From: Echinarachnius parma
Lineage: Eukaryota; Echinodermata; Echinoidea; Clypeasteroida; Echinarachniidae
Direction: 5' to 3'
Assembly: GCA_037951105.1 (NCBI GenBank)
Contig: JBAMJV010009347.1
Coordinates: 1-64,000, forward strand
Length of the DNA: 64,000 nucleotides
Shown piece by piece: positions 9,345 to 21,155 of this stretch (positions within the stretch are counted from its first letter, which is position 1; each line of letters opens with the position of its first letter). The notes under the pieces are model-generated. The model ran no database searches and was not told the origin of the DNA. It worked only from the letters and a program-made list of their open reading frames with translations. The translations under genes and the position numbers were made by a program.

Positions 9345-11378
9345 ATTGTTTATTTGAAAAGTTTTAAAACTTGACGGCGCTGCCTTGTGTCAATTACTGA
9401 TTTTGGAATGAAAACTGCCCTGTCATGAAGCCGTTTATATTTGTATGCTATTCAAGGATCATTGAATCATAACTGTTATTTTTTAATGATAATTTACCAT
9501 TTGTTGATACTAAAATTACCTTTGACCAGAACCGAACAATCCCTTTGATTATTTTGTAACATAATAATAATTAACATTTATATAGCGCATTTTCAGTTAG
9601 AAACTGTTCAATGCGCTGAACAACCTCTCCAATCTACCACAAAAATAAATACGTTTTTAAATTTCTTTTAAATATATCTGATGTGGGGGACAACCTTAAT
9701 TCTAATGGCAGACTATTCCATACCGTAGGGCCAGCAAAATAAAAACTACGTTCCCCACCCTTTAAATTTGTTCTTGGAACCTTTAACATTGATGTGTCTA
9801 CACTTGAACGAAGATTATATTTGGCTTGCGTATGAACACTTAATAATGTATGTAAATAACTTGGGGCAAAATTGTGAGTACATTTATAAACAAACAGTGC
9901 TATTTTATATACGATTCTCTTATGAACTGGCAACCAGTGTAACCTATGTAATAATGGAGTTGCACTGTCCTGTCTCCGGGCTCTCAAAACAATGCGCGCA
10001 GCACGGTTTTGAAGGCGCTGTAATCTCTCTAATTCAACACGAGAAGTATTTATCAAAAGAGCATTTTCATAATCTAATCTACTTAAAACAAGAGCATAAC
10101 ATGACTACAGGCTTCCTGCGTTAACATTTTTCGTATCCTAGAGATACTGTATAAATGAAAGTTGACAGATTTACATAGTGCAGTGACTTGGTCAGACATA
10201 GACAAAGATGAATCAAATACGACCCCTAAAGATCTGACTGTATTTGAGGCATCAACTGGGGTACTACAAACAGAGACTTTAACCTCTTGTGGAAGGTAAT
10301 GACTTAGTTTGGGAGATAACATTACAAGAACTTCTGTTTTGTCTTCATTTAATTTTAATCTATTTACAATCATCCAGTCATTAAGTTCTTGAATACAATC
10401 TTCTAAAGTCTTAAGTGAGTTTTGAAGGCTGTATGCACATTTGGGATCAAAACTACAGTACAACTGGATGTCGTCAGCATAAATATGGTATTGCACATTA
10501 TGACGCCGAAGTATTTCTCCTAATGGTTTCACATATAATGTAAAAAGCAAAGGTCCGAGTACGGAGCCGTGTGGGACTCCGCATTTGAGAGGTACTTTGT
10601 CTGAGATACGATCCTGAACAGAAACTCGAAAGGACCGATCACTCAGGTATGACTGAAACCATTCCAGAGCATAAATTTCCTCGATAAATGCACACAACAC
10701 TAACAAATAATCTGGATGGTCTTGAGATGGAAACAAACACGACAAAGTAATTTATTCAATTCCTGTTACAGTTTCGTGGCATGCATCTTTAGTTTTGCTG
10801 CACCATACAGAACCGTCAAAACAGGTAATCGGAGACCTGCAGCAAGGTCTATCACGAATAACTCCCAAACAGAAAACTTGTCCTTCAGAGAGATCCTATC
10901 ATATTTACTTACAAAGAACAAAACTACCAAAGCCACACTTGGTTCGAATCGTATCATTAACCAATCGTTATTGTTTCATAATTAAATTTTAATAATGTCT
11001 TCTGTGAATTATCACTTTCTTGCACCGACGGAGATTATGATAGAATCGAAAGCTAAGACCCTTGATCCTTTATGTAAATAGATCATGATGAGTATTCCGC
11101 GTAACTTTCACTCTTTCCCTCTTAATACTTTCTTCTAAGCAATTGCAACTTGTAGGCTGAATTGTATAACTTAACACCAAGTAGTGTGCTAGGTATTTCA
11201 CCTGGTTTGAATTGTCTCGTAAATTACAAAAGCGAAAGTGACTATACTTAGAATATAAATTTGTTTTTCTGTCAGTTTTATGTTCCTCGGGAACGATGAG
11301 AATAGGGTCAACAAAGAATTATACCTTTTCAGCAAATACATTTCCAAAGTAGAACCATTTCTGGAATACTTTTTTTAA
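9345..11378. repeat. Duplicated segment, copy A, interrupted by a LINE
   Basis: Bases 9345-9564 and 10670-11378 match 14588-15500 base for base with scattered differences: GACGGCGCTGCCTTGTGTC vs GACGGCGCTGTCTTGTATC, TCTGGATGGTCTT..., GTTCCTCGGGAACGATG vs GTCTCCCGGGAACGATG, and more. Copy A holds a LINE at 9565-10669; copy B does not. The conserved right part read on the minus strand contains a frame around SHFRFCNLRDNSNQVKYL in both copies, which may be an ancient coding piece, but copy A has stops. Confidence 0.85.
9565..10669 (-). mobile_element. 5'-truncated L2/CR1-like LINE with 5-bp target duplication
   Basis: On the minus strand the element starts inside ORF2 (ALEWFQSYLSDRSFRV), keeps the reverse-transcriptase block with GVPHGSVLGPLLF and the catalytic YADD (YHIYADDIQLY), then continues through RLQRLQNRAARIV to WNSLPLELRLS. 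Two frames are used, so one frameshift lies near 10085-10095. It ends with a 3' tail reading GCGCTATATAAATG then TTATTATTA. CATAA stands on both sides (9560-9564, 10670-10674). The untouched paralogue at about 14780 has CATAA once, which confirms the insertion site. Reverse transcriptase would copy LINE RNA into DNA at the nick; this copy is truncated and shifted, so dead. Confidence 0.9.
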
Positions 11379-12238
11379 AACAATTTTCAAGTTCACCATA
11401 TGAGGGCGCTATTCACGATAATATGATTAAAAAAACAGATGTAAAACAGACATAAAAATGTCAGAATGTTGAAGTTTTTAAGCTGTTTTCGCTTAATGGA
11501 CATAATTATGTAATATATCATATTCTGGAACAAAGATCATGACATTTATGTGGAATTTGATTGGTTTTAGAGGCCCATTAGGTCCGCAAAGTCATTGTGG
11601 AAGTGACCTTCACACGACTTATCAGACACATTTCAGTACATGAGAATGTATGTATGCAATTTCTTAAATTTTTACCATATAAACTTGAACCAAATACATG
11701 TTTTTATTTCAAAATGTTTGTAGACTTCATGAGAAACCCCATTAGCAGATTTTAATCACAAAAATATCATAAAAATACATCAAAACTGTATTTGATTTCA
11801 TTCTTATTATATTCATTGTTTTGCGCCATTTTGTCTTTTAAAACAAAGAAAAAAACGAAAGAATTATTGAGGAAATTAATTTCAGTTCATGACAACCTGT
11901 TACCGATGATTCTCATTAAATTTTACCAGAAAAACGCCCAAATTTCACTTGTTTACTGAAAGAAGAACAAACAAAAAAATCAAAAAAATGAAAAACATGC
12001 TCCTCAGTTTATGGTTACCATGGAAACAGGAAGTGGCCAATTTAGTTAAATTTTATACCAAAATGTTCGGAATAAGATTTTAGGAAAAGTCACCAAATTT
12101 GGTGAAAATCGAATGAAAACTGTTGGAGTGTGTATTGATACACTAACGAGGTTTGAGGAATCTCTCCCTTTGAACAATAATCGAGACATGTTTTTGTTTA
12201 TGCAATAAAAACCCTGTGAGATTTTGGATATTGTGTAA
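11379..12238. other. No gene seen
   Basis: AT-rich. A GAGGGCGCTATTCACG stretch at 11402 resembles the internal GAGGGCGCT block of the family A MITEs and may be a worn repeat. No gene supported. Confidence 0.4.
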
Positions 12239-13667
12239 AGCCTAGTGCCCACTATGCGATCTGCGCTTGCGATCTAGCCCGAGGTGCTAGCGATCTCGGT
12301 TCGGTGTGAATCGCACCAGTTCGCCGCGAGTCAGCCCGATCTCATTGCGTACGCAATCTTTTCGGTGCCCACTATGCGATCTCACGGCGACTTCCCCTGA
12401 GAAATGCATTGTCCCTATTTCCACGCATGCGTGTATGGTTGATGATTATAGCCAGGTATTGTTCGCTCTTGCTTGTCTAGACATCATAATCAGCTTTGCG
12501 AGTTTTGTTTATAAACCCAGTGCCCACTTTGCGATCTGCGCATAGCGATCTAGAGCGATCTTGCCCGAAAAGGAGTGATCCCCTGAGATTTGTGGTTAAG
12601 TCGCAAAGTGGGCACCAATGGCCGCACCTGATCGCTGTTACTCGCGTCCGCAAGGGTGGTGTCGGTTGCGGTCGCCAGGTTTTGGACATGATCAAACATT
12701 TCGTTCTCGATAACATGTCGGGCGGGATCGCACAAATGGCAAGCCGTTTGAACACTTATTCATATTTCCTGATAACAAGAATTCAATCCTTGATATCAAG
12801 AATTCTGCGAATAATTACAATTTTGATATCAAGGAATTTCAAGAAATAAATTCATGATATCCAGAATTCGATTTCTTGATATAAAGAATTCGATTTCTTG
12901 ATATCAAGAATTGAATTCTTGAAATCAAGAATTACCATTGGTTAACAACAGAAAATGACTTCTTTTTATCAAGAATTCGATGTTCAGTTATGCGAAACTG
13001 CTATACTGAAACTACAAAGGCGCCCTGCGAGAATCAAGAATTCTTTTCTTGATATCAAGAAATTAATTATTGATATGAAGACATTATTTGTTGTTGTTAA
13101 GCGATGGTAATTCTTGATATCAAGAAAAGGAAATAAATGTTAAAACGGCTAGCCATGACTGGCCATGCTCACACATTCAACAAATTCCAACAAATTCAAA
13201 TCAAACAAGCGTGAATCCATGGCTATTGTATTCCTCGACAATGCGTGGAAATGGGGCCAAGGCATGACCCCGAAGAAGTCACACTGAAAAGATTGTGTGC
13301 CCAATGGAATCGGGCTGACGCACTGCGAACTGATGTGATTCCAAGGTCGCTAGCCCAATGCCCACTCTGCGATCTTGCCCGAATAGGTGCGATCCCCTGA
13401 GATCTGTGTTAAGTCGCAAAGTGGACACCAATGGCCGCAGCAGATCGCCGCGAATGCGATCGAGACCGATCTGGTCGCCAGATTTTTGAACATGTCAGAA
13501 CCCCGGCGACCGCAACCGACACCACCCTTGCGGACGCGAGTTACAGCGATCTGGTGCGGCCACTGGTGCCCACTTTGAGACTTAACCACAGATCTCAGGG
13601 GATCGCTCCTATTCGGGCAAGATCGCTATAGATCGCTAAGCCCAGATCGCATAGTGGGCATTGGGCT
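12239..13667. mobile_element. MITE-like element with TGCGATCT subrepeats
   Basis: Left end AGCCTAGTGCCCACTATGCG and right end (complement) AGCCCAATGCCCACTATGCG form terminal inverted repeats. Flanks GTAA and TTAG look like a worn TTAA duplication. Inside, blocks of GTGCCCACT-TGCGATCT repeat near both ends in both orientations (12365, 12528, 12608, 13358, 13420, 13566, 13645). A palindrome-rich module (12737-13155) is nested inside. No transposase frame. Small frames here are shadows of the repeats. Confidence 0.75.
12737..13155. mobile_element. Nested module of TTGATATCAAG palindromes
   Basis: Bounded by ATGGCAAGCCGTTTGAACA and TTAAAACGGCTAGCCAT in inverted orientation. Holds about ten copies or near-copies of TTCTTGATATCAAGAA, often joined by GAATTC. 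The same bounded module lies inside the MITE at 6644-6981, so it moves or is copied independently of its host element. Confidence 0.75.
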
Positions 13668-13671
13668 TTAG

Positions 13672-14045
13672 GCCCAGTCCCATACTGACGATTTTCACGG
13701 CGACTTGCAGCGACTCGCATCGATTTACTAGAACGAATCGACATGATTTAGCCACGATTTAACAACGAATTGGGAAGAATTGTACGGCGACTCAAGACGA
13801 ATATCCGTTCTTCGTCGTTGTTCGACGAGTCAGTTCGTCCTTATTTTGTCTTTAACCATCGCGGTAGAAAAATTGTGGCAGAAAAAAAGTTGCGGTCCCA
13901 TAGTGGCGATTTTTAAGGCGACTCGCAACGGATTATCATTCGTGGAGAAAATCGCTCGAGTCGTCGCGAGTCGTTGTAGTTCGTTGCGATTCGTTGTAAT
14001 TCGTTCTTCGAACCGTTGCTCCTCGCGAAGAACGCCATGAATCGT
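13672..14045. repeat. GCGACTCG-rich repeat
   Basis: GTCCCATACTGACGATTTT followed by CGGCGACTTGCAGCGACTCG (13676-13720) recurs in similar form as GTCCCATAGTGGCGATTTT then AGGCGACTCGCAACG (13895-13930). Many short GTTCGT/ACGAAT/TCGTTG words follow in both orientations. It resembles the subterminal repeats of a MITE; exact ends not found. Confidence 0.5.
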
Positions 14046-14223
14046 GTTAGCACAACGAAAGTTTTGAACTGATTAAAAACTATCACCATGTCGCAAGAAT
14101 TTCCCCACATTCTTTGTATGGAACAATCGGACAAGTGCACAATATGAACAATCGGACTTGTTTGAGTCAGTTGAATTAAAAAACGACCTCTCCGTATAAA
14201 GTGGTGAAGTGTGATGTCATAAA

Positions 14224-14463
14224 TGATGTCATAAACATTTTTTTTGGAATTTTCAAATTTGGACTTCATTTTGAGAAAGAGCATAACAAATAATGTCCAA
14301 ATACCGAAAATCAAAGGAATAGGTTTCGTATTCATTCGAATGGGCATATCTCAGCCAATACGTAACCTATAGTCCTTTGATTTTCAGTATTTGGACATTA
14401 TTTGATATGCTCTTTCTGAAAATGAAGTCCAAATTTGAAAATTCAAAAAAAGTGTTTTTATGA
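14224..14463. mobile_element. Hairpin MITE, about 240 bp
   Basis: ATGTCATAAACATTTTTTTTG at the left pairs with CAAAAAAAGTGTTTTTATGACG at the right, and TCCAAATTTG, GAGCAT and ATAATGTCCAAATAC blocks pair in order toward a centre near 14343. A diverged half copy (CATATCTCAGCCAAT to TGACGTCAT) lies at 29061-29188 inside the 9-bp-TSD element in the Ig gene. Confidence 0.75.
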
Positions 14464-14587
14464 CGCCATGGCTTCTGTACTCTATAATAAATCACACACT
14501 TGTCACACACTGAAGCTCTTGGTTTCTTGCAATTACAAACATCGTTTGATCCCAGAAAAAAAATGTGTTTACTACTATACTACACTC

Positions 14588-15505
14588 ACAATTGTTTATT
14601 TCAAATGTTTACAGACTTGACGGCGCTGTCTTGTATCAATTACTGATTTTTGAATGAAAAATGCCCTGTCTTGAAGCCGCTTATATTCGTATGCTATTAA
14701 AGGATCATTGAATCATAACTGTTAGTTTTTAATGATAACATCTTTGACTAGAATCGTACAACCCCTTTGAATATTTTGTAACATAAAGTTCCTCGGTAAA
14801 TGCACAAAACAATAACAGATAATCTGGATGGTCTTTAGATAGAAACAAGCACGACAAAGTAATTTAATAACTGCCTGTTATAGTTTCGTGGCACACATCT
14901 CTAGTTTTGATACACCATACAGAACCGTCAAAACGGAATAATCGGAGACCTGCAGCAAGGTCTATCATGAAGAACTCCCAAACAGAACTTGTTTTTCAGA
15001 GAGATCCTACCATATCTACTTACCATGTCAAAACAATGTGAGAACAAAATTACCAAAGCCACACTTAGTTCGAATCGTGTCATCAAACAATCGTTATTGT
15101 TTCATAATGACATTTTAATAATGTATTCTGTGATTTATCATTTTCTTGCGCCGACAGAGATTATGATAGAATCGAAAGCTGAGACTCTTGATCATTCATG
15201 TAAATATATCATGATGAGTATTCCGCGTAACTTTCACTCTTTCCCTTTTAATACTTTCTTCCTAGCAATTGCAACTTATAGGCTTAATTGTATACTTTGA
15301 CACCAAGTAGTGTGTTAAGTATTTCACCTGGTTTGAATTGTCTCGTAAATTACAGAAGCGAAAGTGACTATACCTAGAATATAAATTTGGTTCTCTGTCA
15401 GTTATATGTCTCCCGGGAACGATGAGAATAGGGTCGACGAAAAATTCTGCCTTTTTAGGAATTACATTTCCAAAGTAGAACCATATCTGGAATACTTGTT
15501 GAATA
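14588..15505. repeat. Duplicated segment, copy B, empty site of the LINE
   Basis: Paralogue of 9345-9564 plus 10670-11378. At the point matching the LINE it reads ATTTTGTAACATAAAGTTCCTC with a single CATAA. A minus-strand frame (15262-15573) of about 100 codons is open here but disrupted in copy A; it contains SRYSHFRFCNLRDNSNQVKY and has no domain I recognise. Confidence 0.85.
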
Positions 15506-16034
15506 ACAAGTGCATTCATGACGTCGCAGGGAGCAGCATGTTTGGTGTTCTTGTTGATAATTAGTATACACAAGTTTGGTGAGTGTTTTTCTATTAATCT
15601 TCAGACACATATATTTCCAATATGTATGCTACGAATTGAATAGTGCAAAAAGGACATGGTATCCACGTTATTTAACCAGTTCACTAAAACCCACTTACTA
15701 ATGAGTAAAGCAATAATAAATTGACCTTTAACCTTCATTTGACTTGTTTCTTCTTTAGTTTTGTTTTGTAGAACAGTGATGCGATTTACCCATCCATGTG
15801 GCAGTTGTCAAGCCGTGTAAAAAGTAAAAAACAAAACAAAACAGAAACGGGAAATAAAAACCCTTTCATCAATTTAGTCCTTCATACAAGAAATTGACAC
15901 ATCTTTACAACATTATAATGTTAGTTTATATGCTATAGGGATAGTACAGATTACATGAATACACATTGTATCAACCATTTTCCCCTTTAGCACGTGTCAA
16001 CTAAGTTAATAGATCCCATCTCTTTGTAAATTGT
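15506..16034. other. No gene seen
   Basis: AT-rich with an AAACAAAACAAAACAGAAAC run at 15831. No supported gene or clear repeat ends. Confidence 0.35.
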
Positions 16035-17157
16035 TTAATTTGTCTCTTTCATGCGGCGATTTACCGGTTGATTGGCGCACAGCGAACGTGTGTCCGCTTC
16101 ATATAAGGGAGAAAAAGAGGACCCCGCTAACTAACGTCCTATTTCGTTAGCATCTATTGTATGTAAAACATTAGAAAGAATTGTGCGTAAACGAGTGGAG
16201 ATCACTTTTCGTTGAATGATATACTCAATGATAATCAGCATGGATTTCGCGAAAAGCGATCATGCGAATCTGAATTAATTGAAGCTATTCATGATTGGGC
16301 GAACTTGTTAGATTCTGGCGCAGATATACACATTGCTTTCCCTGATTCTTCGAGAGCATTCGATTCTGTCCCTCATCATTTGTTATGTAATAAACTCAAG
16401 ACATGTGGAGTTTTAACACGAAATTTACAGTGGATTATGAATTTGTTGAAGAATCGCAAACAGCGTGTTATTTTAAATGGAGAATACTCTAACTGGATCC
16501 ATGTTACTGGTGTCCCTCAGGAGACCATATTAGGTCCAATTCTTTTCTTATGTTATATAAATGATTTATCTGACAATATAAAATCTGTTATTCGTTTGTA
16601 TGCAAATGATTGTATTGTATATAATACAAATTAAGTCTGTAGAAGATTGCAGTTTACTTCAGAAAGATTTAGATGAACTTAGTAATTGGAGTAAAAAATG
16701 GTTGTTAAATTTTAATGTTTCGAAATGTAAACTTATGAAGATGTCTCGTAAGAATGAAACAATAGATTTTTATTATGAATTGAATGGATATGAACTAGAT
16801 ATAACGCACACTGAACAATATATTGGCAGTGTTATAAATGATACTCTGAATGGATAATTCCATTGTCAGGAATTATATAAAGTGTGTAATAAGCTTATAG
16901 ATGTGTTACGAAGATCATTTGTTAATTGTCCCCCACATATTTTAAAGCAACTGTATGAAGCTATTATAAGATCACGCTTAGAATATTGTTGTATTGCTTG
17001 GGACCCACACTGTGAAAGTCATATAATTATACTTGAACGTATTCAAAAGCGTTGCGTTAGGATGATGTGTAGTGACTGGGAAACCTCATATGAGCATTTA
17101 TTTAATCGAATGGGATTATGTACCTTAGAAAAAAGAAAATTGCCCCACATATTTTAA
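16035..17157 (+). pseudogene. Broken LINE reverse transcriptase, first part
   Basis: Reading several frames from about 16045 gives LPVDWRTANVCPLH, RPISLASIVCKTLERIV, NDNQHGFREKRSCESELIE, AFDSVPHHLL, GVPQETILGPILFL and LEYCCIAWDP, the ordered blocks of a CR1/Jockey-like reverse transcriptase. The catalytic YADD is changed to YAND (LYANDCIVYNTN), and there are stops and frameshifts near 16210, 16632 and 16855. The enzyme would be inactive. The frame ends where a foreign segment begins at about 17143; the ORF resumes at 18310. Confidence 0.85.
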
Positions 17158-18309
17158 AGCAACTGTATTAGTCTAGTCGGAATGGGGGGTTCCCATGCAC
17201 CCACAAGATACATTTTTTTTAATTCCATTTTTGTAAACCTGAATGTGTCTAGTTAAAGAATTTTGATGTTAACAAGACCAAATCATGTCCCATGGGTGTG
17301 TTTGGCGGCCATCTTTGACACCATGTAGTAGGTCAATGGAAAAAAAAGTGTGTTGAATAACGGGCCATAACAAAACAAAATGAACAAGTATTTAGGGATA
17401 ATTGGCAACGAGGGATTATTTTTGAATAATATTACAATTATTAAACCAATTTGAATACGTAATTTAGTGATGATCGTGGTGGCTATCTTGAATTTTGACA
17501 AAAAAAGACGATTTTCTAATATATGTCTTGGAATTTATATAATAAAAAAATTAATAGACATGATTGTTCATGAAATGCATCATGGAATATTTGATCAATA
17601 TGTTCTAGTTCATAATTCAATCATATACATTCAAATAGGGGGTCTTGGCCGCCATTTTGTGCCACTCTTGGCCACCATGTTGGATTTCATTGAAATACGT
17701 GTAAATTGCTTATGTTTGAAGTAGGGTCATACAACGACAAATAAACCCTTTTGTATATGGGTGAAATGGCAACGAGGGATTAGTTAAATTATAATTCTAA
17801 TGATTCAATTAATTTGAATGCATAATTCGGCAGCCATCTTGGATTTTGGTAAACATATTTTTATACATCTTTTGGGATTAAATGAAATAAACAGAAAATA
17901 CAAAACAAATTAACATGCTTTTTGATAATTTCGCAACTAGGGATGATTAAAAAATATAATTTAAGTTAATTGTATGCCTGCCATTTCATGATCAGCGACC
18001 AAGGTGCATAAACGCCTCTAGTATCATGGGAACGTATTGGTTGGTCAATGACTTCACCACCTGTCACACGAATGGTCTTAGCAATGCATTGTATAAGGAT
18101 ATCCGAAAATCACATGAAACATCACATGATTTCTAACTCCTAGCTCTGCCTATCAATTGAGAGGGTCTAAGAACAATGGCTCATTGGTGTAATGCTGTTT
18201 CTGTAGGCAGAACAAAGCATCTTTAGTGATCTTCATCGTCCAAGACACTAACAATTCACTGTCGAGAGACCCCAAAGGGGAGTACATCCAGGATGACATC
18301 ACCGTCTGG
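17158..18309. repeat. Segment splitting the LINE, with repeated CCATCTTGG motifs
   Basis: The LINE block NRMGLCTLEKR at 17104 recurs as NQMGLCILEKR at 18324, and between them is unrelated DNA. GGC.GCCATCTTTGACACCAT, GTGGCTATCTTGAATTTT, GGCCGCCATTTTGTGCC, GGCCACCATGTTGGATTT and GGCAGCCATCTTGGATTTT occur at about 17308, 17478, 17647, 17668 and 17830, with GGCAACGAGGGATTA at 17403 and 17768 (spacing about 365). This looks like two diverged units of a tandem repeat. Bases 17143-17168 copy 16931-16956, so part of the LINE was re-copied at the junction. Confidence 0.55.
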
Positions 18310-18850
18310 GAAAATTCAAGGCTAAATCAAATGGGATTATGTATCTTAGAAAAAAGAAGATTGTACTATAGATTGGTTGCTTGTTATGAATTACAAAATA
18401 ATTTGATGCTTGTAAACTATACACACAAATTTACATATGCATCTAGGATTGGAAGAAATGACCATTTATTGAAATTAAACATACCATTTGCTAGAATATA
18501 TTATTATATGAATTCATTTTATGTAAACACAGCTCTTGATTGGAATAAACTTCCACAGTATATTTTAAATATCCCTTCCCTTATATCTTTTAAAAGGGCA
18601 CTGAAGTTACATTTAAATATTGTATAGCTCTTATACCGGTTAATTGAGTGTGTGTAAATGTTCAATGTGTTTTAATTGTACAATTGTAAATATTATTATG
18701 CAATAAGCATTCAATTGCTGTTTTATATACTTGTTGTATTTATTGATTTTAAATGTGTAATTAGGGAAACAGACATTTGTTTGGGCTTCTGCCTTTTCTG
18801 TTTTCCATTGGCTGTTTTTATATTGTCAATAAACTGAATAAATGAATAAA
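18310..18850 (+). pseudogene. Broken LINE reverse transcriptase, C-terminal part and 3' tail
   Basis: Encodes QMGLCILEKRRLYYRLVACY through ALDWNKLPQYI and SFKRALKLHLNIV, the C-terminal end of the same LINE type, stopping at 18627. The untranslated tail ends GTCAATAAACTGAATAAATG. The LINE at 58565-60060 ends with a very similar motif (GACAATAAATCAATTTAATT on its own strand), so both belong to one family. Confidence 0.8.
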
Positions 18851-19893
18851 AATCAAAATCCCTTAAAGCCTTAAGATGGTCCATCAATTTCAATGATTTT
18901 TGGAAAATTGATGATTAAGAACCCTTCAATTTCTCACTTTGAACAATAGTCAAGGCATTATGTTCTGTTTTTAATCAATGACAAAAAACAAAACCCGGTG
19001 AGATCTTGGATATTGTTAATAAACTTGATGTAAATGCTATAACAAACGTAAGTATACTGTTGGTAGCATCATTATGTATAAAGCATTTTTTCAAACAGGT
19101 TTATTCTCATTTGCTATGAAAATAGCAAAGGCTATTTCAATCTATAAACAGAGACAATGGCAATACTCTCAAACTATCACCCAATATCTGTGTTACGCCG
19201 TCTTCAATAATTCCAAATTGATGTATAACCGTTTGTCATATTTTCTTTACAAATATAATATAAATTGGCATTCCTTTTTTTTTTTTTTTTTTTAGTCTTT
19301 AATTCTTTAACATTGTTTAAAAGAAACTTGAAGCAGCGGCATCTTATATGTAAATATCACTGATTATTGTACCAATATTTATATTATATAACTATTTCCA
19401 ATGTATGATTTTGTAATGATTAATCCCATTTGTATCACTTACTATGGACGATGCCCCTGTCATGTGTTTTCATGTATGCGTGTTTTTTAGTTTTGAGTTT
19501 TGTTTGTATTTATAAGTATATCTCGTAACTGGGTCATTCTTCAATAAGTGTATATTGTTGCGTCCCGCTACTTTGGTGTTTCATACAAAAAAAGCTTCTT
19601 TTTTTTACCTCTTTGTGTTGAGTAAAAAAAAAAAAAAAAAAAAAAAATTCTTTTACATTTTAAATTTTTTTTTTTTTATGTTCCATCCCCCTCAAACTCG
19701 CATGTCCCGATGGCATCGTGTAAACATATCATAATGTAGCATTTCAAAATGGATGCATATATTTGGTCCTAATATACCTTGATAAATTCAATTTTATGAG
19801 TTGAATACAAATACCAAGAATAAATACGCACACATGCAACGCCTTAAGATTTTTTTTCAAAAAAGGAGGCTGTTTTGTGAGTCCCGATATTTT
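18851..19893. other. No gene seen; homopolymer tracts
   Basis: Contains T runs at 19276-19294 and 19665-19677 and an A run at 19626-19646, which may be retroposon tails. No supported gene. Confidence 0.4.
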
Positions 19894-20934
19894 GCGTTCA
19901 TCTCCGTCACGCATTTTGAGTCCGCAATCTACGGTACAAAAAAATGCTAAATTTGAGTGATTGTGGTGGCAAAATGTCGGGTGACTAGGTAGTAGAAAGA
20001 AGAGATGCGTTTCTTCCCAGGTCTCCAGGTAAGTAACATTATTTTTTGAGATCTTTGTCAAAAACCAGGTGAGTACTAGTTAAGCGTCATCTCCGAACGC
20101 TTGATATTAGCTAGATAAAGATTTTAGATTGAATTTCTAATCATTTGTATGAATGTGCCCACGGAACAACCATACAACACTATCGCTAATTGGTATTGCA
20201 TACATTGCCATTAGCTATTGGCGCTTTAAATGTGTCTGATAGTCATCTCCGTCACGCGTCCTCTCCGTGACGGTTTTTTGTGACGGAGATGATGATTATC
20301 ATCTCCTAACGCTTGATATTAGCTAGATAAAGATGTTAGATTGAATTTCTAATCATTTGTATGAATGTGCCCACGAAACGACCATACAACACTATCGCTA
20401 ATTGTTATTGCATACATTGTCATTAGCTATCGGGGCTTTAAATGTGTCTGATAGTCATCTCCGTCACGCGCCATCTCCGTCACGGCTCTTTTGTGACAGA
20501 GTTGATGAGTTTGAGAATAACATGTGATTCTAATGTATTCTGAAATACACGCTTCAGTCATCTCCGTCACGCTTCAGTCATATCCGTCACACTGAGTTCA
20601 AATGCATACATTTCAACGAATATTATATTCTGGTAAAAAATATTTGTATTGGTATTCTTAGCGATCTATTTACTCTCTTCATCCTAATTTCCTGAGAAAT
20701 TTTCATCACACTGATTAAAAGCAAAAATATTTGGCAAAATTCACTATTCATTCAGCAAGGCAAGATAAATGGTGGCTCTAGAAGGGAAAATGTGATTATG
20801 GTTGACTAATGTTTTTTTTTTTTTCACAGTCACCCTCTTTCTTTCCAAACGAAGATTGAATAAGAAGTGAATTATGTTCTTCAGTTAAAATGCAACGATC
20901 TATTTGTGCAAAAATGTCGTGACGGAGATGACGC
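19894..20934. mobile_element. MITE-like element with CATCTCCGTCACG repeats
   Basis: Left end GCGTTCATCTCCGTCACG and right end (complement) GCGTCATCTCCGTCACG are inverted. The word CATCTCCGTCACG or its complement recurs at about 20248, 20274, 20457, 20472, 20553 and 20568. A unit of about 200 bp starting at CGCTTGATATTAGCTAGATA is present twice in tandem (20097 and 20299). A frame on the minus strand (20796-21005) is a shadow. No transposase. Confidence 0.7.
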
Positions 20935-21155
20935 ATTAGCAGTGTACAAGTTAATAAAAAACCCAACATTATTACATAGCCCCATAAATTATCGTGCCAA
21001 ACCATATTTCCCTAATCTACAGATGTTAAAGTGATCCATGTAAAGTGTCAGATATTGCACAAAATGACATTTGAGACTTCAATCCTATATCAATATCATT
21101 GTAAAATACAATTGAAAGATTTGTGAAAGTTTGAAAGCAAACGAACACTTTACCT

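Noticed and set aside
9768-10124. Plus-strand frame of 118 codons
   Set aside because: Antisense to the L2-like LINE ORF; no independent motif.
12306-13631. Six overlapping frames with repeated GHQWPH-like words
   Set aside because: Translations of the TGCGATCT subrepeats of a MITE on both strands.
20088-20500. Possible CRISPR-like array from regular CATCTCCGTCACG spacing
   Set aside because: Spacing is irregular, words occur in both orientations, and the context is a eukaryotic MITE with inverted ends.
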